A DNA stretch of 64,000 nucleotides from Trametopsis cervina (taxonomy: Eukaryota; Basidiomycota; Agaricomycetes; Polyporales; Irpicaceae). Below, in pieces: positions 56,301 through 64,000 of this stretch (position 1 is its first letter; each line of letters opens with the position of its first letter). Where the stretch lies: assembly GCA_022385755.1 (NCBI GenBank), contig MU278382.1:110976-174975 (forward strand), written 5' to 3'. The notes below the pieces were generated by a model. That model was not told the origin of the DNA and searched no databases. It saw only the letters and a list, made by a program, of their open reading frames with translations. A program made the translations under genes and the position numbers.

Positions 56301-57736
56301 CCCATGACCACCGGCTCCTCGTTAATACATGACGGAGTTAGTGACCTCCGGCAACGTTCCCGATTGCACACAGTGAGTCTTCCACCGTCCGAAGTCACGC
56401 CGCGACTTTCTTGGGTATCTACGTTCTGAGTTCGTAAGTACTACCATTAATTCTACTCAAACTGACTACCAGACTGATGGGTTGCCGCTACAAAGCGGTC
56501 TGAACAAGTTGAACAGCGCGTTACGCTATTGGTCTGCCTCACTCTCCGACTATCGTTCCCTCAACAGAGATTTGACGCGTTAACAGAACGTGCATGCCAG
56601 AAACCAATCGCAAGGCAGCACTCGCACTACCCCTTTTTTCCGTGGGTATGCTCGCCCCAGCGACTACAGTCCGCATTTGCGCAACCTTGGGTTGTGCAGT
56701 ATCAATGTCAATGACATGGAGCTTCGGGTAGGCGTAACGGCTGATATCCCAAGTATCTACATGTGTTGGAGGTCGGACGATGCGAGGCACATTGCCTGGA
56801 CGCGGGGTGAGAGCTGTGGAGGTGATGTTAGAGTCACTGGCTGGTGGAGAACACATTTCTGAAAAAGTGCGCGTGTTGAAAGGCTTGTACCTTTTTCGTG
56901 ACTCACGAAAATACATCTCATCGTCTTCGAAACGATACAGATTCCGCTACCGGTCGAAGTGTTGTGACCATTCTATAGCGTCGAGACCCGAGCTCTTTCC
57001 ACGTCGAAGTGGCAGAAAAGCTTCATTTTGTGTCACGATTGACACCTTCCAGCACACAGCGATTCCTGTTCACTGAGCAACGCGTTCTACGTGATCGCTC
57101 TGGCTAGCGCAATTGCCCGTCCCCTTCGGTGCAGGTTATGCATGATGTTCAACGGTGCCAGAAGTTCCTCCTGCGGCTGTGATCGACCTCAGACAGCAAC
57201 ATCAAACGCCGTTCCGAGTTCAAGTGTATCCACTCTGCCGTATATTGCTGGCGCGGTGCGTCTGTGAACCTGCAGGGTTTCACACATTCTCCATTCGATA
57301 CTACGAGATTGCCGGTGTCCTTAACAGGCTGTACTTAGGCGGAACTACGATTACAATCTCCCGCACATCCGCATAGAAAGTCATCGTAGGCACCCGATGG
57401 CGTTGAGAAATATAACATCGGACTTGGCGCGATCTTTGGGACGACAGGTAGGCGGTCTCCCGTACCACGACGACCGATATGGGGTTCCCTCTACATGGCA
57501 TTTGTGGTATCGACCACGCTAGTCGAAAAACCAGTGTCGGATGGAGAGAATTGACGGATGTACCGTCGGGCAGCGGAGTATTCATACGATGAGCCGATGG
57601 ACTTCATTAGCATCAAAAGCTTCACCGTGTAAATTACCATGCGCATAGATGGCAGTATCTACGTGCAATCAGGCCATAATGACCGTACAACATCTGCGAG
57701 CAAAGTCACGTTCATGTATTTCATGTTTTGCGTCGG
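53311..57736. other. Duplicated and unrecognised intergenic DNA
   Basis: 53311-55200 matches 27731-29600. A 192-codon plus-strand frame at 54622-55200 has its counterpart split between frames in the other copy and is not called. 55200-57736 contains only short frames; one ending in a Cys/His-rich string (CVCRAGEATLEDHFHLALC, about 55520-55580) is not enough for a call. Confidence 0.35.
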
Positions 57737-57758
57737 ATATATATATATATATATATAT
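57737..57758. repeat. AT dinucleotide microsatellite
   Basis: About eleven consecutive AT units. Confidence 0.9.
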
Positions 57759-58650
57759 GCTTTGATCAGGACGCTTAGACGAATCATACAGATGTCTATC
57801 AGATTATCGCTCTCCAGAATCCCGATGCGATCAGAGAGAACTACGCCTCCCCTAATTATCGACGCTCTGGGCCGCTATTGTCCACCCGATCCGCGTTAGC
57901 GGTTCATGTAGTTGTTCCCAGGTAATCTCCTAGTCGTCTCCTCTACCTCTTGCAGTGGGTGCCGCCTATTGAGGTTATATATTCCTTCGGTATACGGGAT
58001 GTGAAGAGCGGCGATGGGAAGCTGCACATCTTGATCCCTCCATCAACTATCAGGTGGCGGTTGTCGGGTCTTGCCTGGCTAAGGTAGGGTTTCGAGGTCT
58101 CAAGGTACGCCTAAGACGATAATCAGACATCTTGTACTGACTGATCAAAATTCGTTGAGGTCCTGCACGCTGAATACGCCTGTAATTCTGCGGATTTTTT
58201 CGACCGTGTTGTCCATGAAGGGCCCCAAAGTTGACGAAGATGGCTTGAACGATTGCAGGGGCTTATCACTCTGGCACTGTAACAAGCGTTTGCAATAAGC
58301 CATACTAATATAAGACAGCTTCAGACAATCTAGACCTTACCTGAGGCATAACCACGCGCATTTCAAGACTCGTGGTGGTACTGAGGGCTGTCCCATTTCT
58401 TTCCTCGCACGCCTACCGAGCAGAGCTCCGCCGCACGTGTGGCCGAGGAGACGACAAAGTCTACGTATTGAGCATGCTAGTATCGATATCCTTGCGGCAC
58501 CGCGTGTTCTGGGCCCCAAAGGATCTAGATGGCGGCATGAAGACCACCCTAGGGCCCGGATAGACGCATGGGAAGTAGAAGACATGTGTGGAAGATTGCT
58601 TCAGATGCCTTGGGGTGTGTGCGAGTCCGCCGATCGTGACCTTGCGTCAA
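57759..58650. other. Intergenic, nothing recognised
   Basis: No supported gene. A short string around 58080-58110 (GGTAGGGTT, CTCAAGGTACGC) resembles 51358-51390. Confidence 0.3.
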
Positions 58651-59520
58651 TGCGGCGCAGTGGATATTGTGGTAGAGGTGGGTAGGAGAAGCGTGAGTAG
58701 GAAGGAAGGGCACGATGCGTAAAGTGAGACGTGTTGGTACATGTGTATGTGCCGGGAGGTGCACACCCGCGCGAGGTGAGTCCGAGGTGAATACTGTGAC
58801 CGAAAACGCAGGTAATATCGATGAAGCTATATTGATGCAGGTGCATCGCACGAGAAAACGCGGAACTCACTAGAGACAGCACGCGTCATACTCCTACGTC
58901 CCATCCAACGTCCATCCTCCCTACCAAGCGACCATCATGGTCAAACGCGAGCGGCCTGATAGTTCGTGTCGTGAGACGCAGCACGAGGACGTGACGCTAG
59001 AACTCTCACTTCATCTTCCACAGCCAGGGCGCAGTTGAGGATCAAGGTGGAGCGGTTGACATGCAGTGAAGTTGGACCATGGTGAATGAAACGAGTGTGA
59101 AGGCACAGATCGAAGACGACCGATCTGACCCGAAGTGCCCACGCCACAACGCCCGAGCTTCTATCGCGCCGTTACGGCCTGCCAAGCACTTCCGCCTTCA
59201 TCTCGACATCGTCACTGGATCGACAAACAATCGCAACGATGTCTCGACGTCTCGGCCTAACTGCGGACGCTCGAGATACATACGTTCACTCACCGTGACG
59301 CATCGGACCACTCTCATCACCCTCGTTCACGTCGCACGCCACGCACCTCAAGCGTCGTCTCGGACCACAGCACCGCTTCCGCCACATCACGCCTTCTACC
59401 AGCACTCATTCTCCTCCTGTATCACAACTCTAACACTGTCTATGCTACTTATCAACCATCCGCAAGCCTCCGCCTCGATCTTGTGACCCCCTTCCTCTCA
59501 GAGTCTTGTCAAGTGACCGC
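58651..59520. repeat. Intergenic repeat, copy 4
   Basis: A diverged, uninterrupted copy. CCATGGTGAATGAAAC near 59076 and the following GATCTGACCCGAAGTGCC align with 26876, 41135 and 52461. It shows the same order of blocks as the other copies. Confidence 0.5.
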
Positions 59521-60484
59521 GCCACCGCAAGTTGACGTTCACACAGTCCGATGCAAACCGTGCGTCATGAGTCGTCTGCTGCAATTGGTGGCCCGAGTGG
59601 CTGTGGGAGTCGAGTGTCGAACGATTGGAGGCAAATAGGTTGGAAGACTGGTGAGCGTGTTCTATGTATATGTGTTGATTGTGGATGCTGTGTATTTCGT
59701 GGTACTCACCGTATGAACATTCATCGGACTAATACCCCCTCAGCTCTCAGTAGAAACGTCACTGCCTTTTTATGGCGTGCAGGGACTTTCCACCTTCCAG
59801 CGACCATGTCGCCGCCTTTCTAGCCGAGTCCAACCCCTTACAACTACGTCCAAGCCTTGCACGATTCCTTAAGGTGCAGAACCTCAATTGGCCTCTTTAT
59901 TCTCCGGATAGTAGCAGCATTAGACATCTGCTCTGATCACGTTAACATCTAAAGTGCCCCATTCGCGTTCGTCCCAGCAGATATGTCTCCCCACTGTACG
60001 TGAAGTTCTAACTCTTCGGCCCAACGCCTCACGGCCGATGTTGTAGATGACAGGGCTTTCAACGCTGCACCCCTAAATACAACCTCTCACGTAGCCGCAG
60101 ATGATGACGTTGAGGAGCCACGATAGTGTCGAAGACAATGTCGGAATTCGGGTGAGCGTAACACAGGGTAAGTAGGCCTCCCGGTACAGCGACTGACTTG
60201 CCCCGCCTGTAAGCTATATACTGCGGGTTGTAGTATTTGCGTCAAAAGGTGCACCTTTGAGCCACTGCGTCGACGGAGGCCCCTACGTATGTACTGTCTA
60301 GTAGCAGCATGTAGATGCACCCATGTATTTTAACTACTGACAAAAACGCTCCGTGTTTGTGCAATATTTAATCAGCACGCTTTCGCAAAAATAACACATA
60401 CTGACGACACGAAGTGACAGCATACACATAGGTCTGGATAATCCTAGCCGACATGACTTGTGCACGAATTTGTGTAGATTAAAG
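59521..60484. other. 3' flank of DUF6535 copy 4
   Basis: The last about 270 bases match the 3' flank of copy 3 (44050-44325), so they probably include the 3' UTR. The rest shows nothing I can support. Confidence 0.4.
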
Positions 60485-63400
60485 TTACGGGTTATCCCCG
60501 CTGTGTCTATCCTCTGTTCCCTCACGAATAGCTTTGCCTAGAGACTGATCTCTATCACGGTTTGTATGATCCGCCCGTTCTACGTCGTGCGCAAGCTGGC
60601 CGTACGCTGCGCTAACCCTTCTCTTGCTATCACCTGTATTGCCAATGTCCGTCGCCTCCGCGGGATCGCTTCTGGACAGCCCAGTAGCGTTCGTAGATCC
60701 CATACCATTCTCTTGGACTGGAGATCGCACGTCTAATGCTCCTTCGCGAATGGGTTCAGAGGGTGCGCTATCTAGAGACCGGTCGGGTTCGATACCGTGG
60801 TCGTATGGCGAGAATGGAAGGGTGATGGTCGGAATGGTGTATGGATATGTACGAGTATCATCCGTGTCTTCCCCAAGCTCAGAGTCGACAGCTTGATGGC
60901 CCGCGCCAGACGTGCCGTAGGGTATTGCTGCAGGACATTAGTTTTGATCCTGCTAAACATCGAAGAACAGAGGACCCACCTGATTGTGTTGCTCCTTTGA
61001 CATGCTCCAGAGGGATGTCCTGTGAGGTATTACCTTGAGCGACGGTACCGGTCGGCAAAGAGGGTGCAGTGGACGTGATGATATCAGGACCTTGGGCGGG
61101 AAGTCTCTCAAGCTGTTGCTGACCCTCGTTGGTGGTATCACTGCGTCCAGCCTCCACTCGGCGTGTACCACTTGCATCTTCAGCAAGACTCGATGCATCT
61201 GTGTCGGCCACCGATCTGTCGCTCACAAGAAGCTCCGCAGGTGTTGGAACTCCCTCGGAATGCACGAAGGCTTCGTCATCACCGGGATTATCGTCTTGAG
61301 CAAGAATTTCAGCGAGAGGAGGCTCTTCTAAGCTGGAAGTTTGGGTAGGTATGATATGGAGTGGATGAACGTGAGAGTCGAGGTGTCGCAACAGACTGTG
61401 GGTACTATCCACTGTCACATCGGGTACTAGTTCGGATGTTCTGATTGTACATTACGAATCAGTATAAAATATACGACGAGATAATGGTACATACACACTG
61501 TGCGTAGTAAGTGCAATAACCATACCACCAACCATACCCGGCACCTCACTCGAAGTCCCATGTTGACAGAGCGGTTCGTAACTGTCGAGAGGAGAGGGAA
61601 ACGTCATATCAACTGGTACGTTCTCACCATCTGATGCCAATGCGCTGGACTGCGCGGAACTTCCTTGATTGTCACTGCCCTGGCCAAAAATCACAAGCGG
61701 TGTGTTGAGTGTGTCAAACATGGCGGCCTCCCGGACCTGGCTTTGAGCGTTGGCAGAAACCTCTTTAAGGCGGCGTATGCGCCAGAGTCCGAGGTATGAA
61801 CCCCCGTCACCCCATAGACCTCGAGGGCTAGGATTGATGTGCAGAAGTTCCGAGATGTACTCATCCGGGACAGGAGAGTCCTCCGGATTGAACGTTGAAA
61901 GCCACGCCGCGTATTCTTCATCGTTGTCCGAGTTGTTGATTCCATCGAAGCCTGTGATCCAGTAAAAACACACGTTGACATCGTACCTGGCAGAATCGGA
62001 ATCTTTCCTCCAAGTACGCTGCACGAGCTGCGTCAAAGCAGTGAAGACATCGCGCCAGACTGGGCCCAAGTTTAGAGCCCGGATGTCATCACGATCATAC
62101 GGTGATGGCCCACGGATTTCCGAGCAGAGCCTCACTGCCTTCTCTCCATCGATCTCGGAAGGGGGGCTGGAAGCGAAGGCCGTAATGACAGTCTTGATGT
62201 TTGACAGGGCTAGCCGAGTGAAGAGGTGAGAATGAGCTAATGTAGAATAAACAAATCACGCACCGTCTGCGTTAATGTTTGTTAGCACATCGGGTCCTAT
62301 TTCGTACAGTCGATACCCGAAGTATGAGATCCAAAACCGCCTTAACGCTTCGCTCGACTTCACTGCCAATTCTCGAATATTAAAGAAGTCGCTAGTGTCA
62401 TACGAGACAGCCATCAATTTAACAAGAAGCGAGACGGCATAACCCCACCCCCATTCGCGGTAATGAACATTGGATGACCCGGCAGCCGTGGTTGCGATAT
62501 CTGACTTGAGCCGCTGCGCCAGCCAAGCGATAGTAGGACCGAGTGACTCGCGGTGCAGCACCTTGCTCCATGGCCTGGATTGTTCTGCTTCAAACGAGGC
62601 GGGGACGTCCAATCTAGTAAAGTACACCTCCAGCAATGACTTCAGGCATGATACAGATATGAAGAGAGCAAAGTCGGGGCGCTCGAGACGTCGGCAGATG
62701 AGTGCGAGCAGTAATTGTAGCACCGGGGCAGAATCTGAGGGCTGGCAGATCGTGCCAAGCATCGCGCAGTCATTCGGGTCGCAGCGATCGAGCCAACGTG
62801 GGAGGGTAGTCGGGGGTTGCATGAGCGAGACAGAGAGACGAAGGAAGAAAGCCCAGCGTTCTGGCTCTTTACCAGCAGACACAGACTGAAGAAAGGGCAC
62901 GGCTTCCATGTGATATTCTGGAATTGTTAGGTGGAAGGATTCCACATAGTCCAAAATGGTGTGGACCGCCGTCAGTGCGCGAGGCGTTAGCTCCTCCAAC
63001 TCTATAATCTTCGAATCGCCAGAGAACATGTCCTGCGATGGGAGTCGATTGAGTATGAGCTGTTGGGAAAGCTTGAGGGCGTCTTTCCACTCGATCTTGC
63101 TTTGTTGTATTGCGTGTGAGATGGCTGTGTCAACCACCTCGTCGTTACCGTGCAATCTGTCCGCATCAAGCAGGATTGCAAAGTCGGCGGAGCCGCTCTT
63201 GATGGCGATCTCCTCGGTGCGCGCCAACGTTGTGTCGGTCAGATGTTTGTAATATTCATCTAGCCATACTTGAAGGACACCCAGAAGACGGATGGCGGTG
63301 CCAGTTGAACGTCGGCGCCAAAACGTGATAAATCGAAGTACCACATCGATCCACATCTTCCTGAGATTTTCGCGCACCAGTGTGGTTAATCCATCGAGGG

Positions 63401-63971
63401 CAGGCGTCTGGTACGGACACTGCGCAGAGAAGATTGGCAAAGTAGTAGCGGCGATGAAGAGGAAAGCCCAGCCGCATACAAGGGGAAGGGTAGTGTTCCT
63501 CACACTTGGGTGTACGTCGGCTGTAAAGTAGCACAGACCGACGAAGAAGAGTGCGAGGGAAATTTGGAGGAGGAATGGCAGAAACGCAGCTATTTCCAGA
63601 ACATACCATCTTTCTAGGCCTTCCCTGCGAAAGTGGCGCACACGCATACGACCCTGCGGAAAAGAGGTGGTGAATTTGATGTATTGTCGCAGCCACTGCT
63701 TGACGAGGATGGCGAATGACGCGGTTGCGAGGCTGATGATAAGGCTTGCCGTCCAGAGGTCGTTGACGACAATGGCGTTACGGGTCGGCTCAAAAGGCGG
63801 CGGCGGGGTTGCGGGCGTGGTGCTGTTGATGAAGCTACCTTCCACGTGGTAACTGGCTCCTTGAGTCGACATCTGGGTGGCAACGAAGAGAGTGGTGACT
63901 GCGGCATCGGGCTGGAGAAGGGCGTATGCAATGAGGACAAAGGCTGCTAGGACAGCGGAAAAGAGGCCAGT
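60485..63971 (-). CDS. DUF6535 membrane protein, array copy 4 (exon 1 outside window)
   Basis: Exon 2 62264-63971, exon 3 61495-62209, exon 4 60980-61440 and exon 5 60485-60927, with 52-54 nt introns and consistent phases. Exon 2 opens after a CTCTCAG acceptor with TGLFSAVLAAFVLIAYALLQ and continues through the same four hydrophobic segments (NDLWTASLIISLATASFAIL; FLPFLLQISLALFFVGLCYF; CGWAFLFIAATTLPIF). The motifs LHGNDEV and ELTPRALTAVHTILDY match the other copies. It is the most diverged copy (for example PVPDEYISELL in place of PFPDEFISELL, and FWISYFG in place of FWISCFN). No stops interrupt the visible part. The first exon, with the MADQ/MSDQ start, must lie beyond base 64000. Confidence 0.88.
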
Positions 63972-64000
63972 CTGAGAGGTAGTCGGTTCGAGTAAACAAC

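Overview
The window is nuclear DNA of a filamentous basidiomycete, most likely an Agaricomycete. Genes carry many 45-60 nt GT-AG introns, and the protein families (DUF6535 membrane proteins, fungal Helitron replicase/helicase, F-box/LRR-like proteins, nucleotidyltransferase-like proteins, Cys-rich hypothetical proteins) are typical of that class. No tRNA, rRNA, CRISPR array or bacterial-type operon was seen.

The backbone is a head-to-tail array of four DUF6535 genes, all on the minus strand: copy 1 at 1-2664 (cut by the left edge), copy 2 at 30760-34676 (one in-frame stop, so possibly a pseudogene), copy 3 at 44326-48225 (intact, five exons, 1229 codons by my splicing) and copy 4 at 60485-63971 (first exon beyond the right edge). 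Their 5' flanks and several intergenic blocks are also duplicated, so this is a segmental duplication array and not only a gene family. Most intergenic DNA (about 2.7-6.8, 27-30, 35-44 and 48-60 kb) holds diverged copies of the same repeats, decayed gene fragments and one small MITE-like element; few genes there can be supported.

The main discovery is a 20-kb insertion at about 6805-26861. It splits one copy of an intergenic repeat whose uninterrupted relative, an internal empty site, lies at about 52380-52600. Its ends carry a 12-bp inverted repeat: terminal on the left, about 35 bp internal on the right. There is a hairpin at the left end, and a 16-bp palindrome plus a GC-rich hairpin at the right. 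This is the layout of Helentron/Helitron2-type rolling-circle transposons. Inside are an intact 2355-codon Rep-helicase with a C-terminal ubiquitin-specific-protease-like domain (7192-14259); a divergent pair of related genes that may encode OB-fold/ssDNA-binding-like proteins (14437-15710 minus, 15850-17277 plus); a nucleotidyltransferase-like gene with a single in-frame stop (18004-19258); two F-box/LRR-like genes (19990-21237, 21309-22460); and three members of one family, two of them with a six-cysteine finger (22738-24093 plus, 24229-25595 minus, 25769-26776 plus).

One reading is a giant, gene-carrying Helentron in which the replicase, candidate ssDNA-binding partners and cargo move together. 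The ubiquitin-linked parts (USP-like domain, F-box proteins) suggest it may act on host protein turnover. That functional reading is inference; the boundaries, exon structures and motifs are read directly from the sequence.
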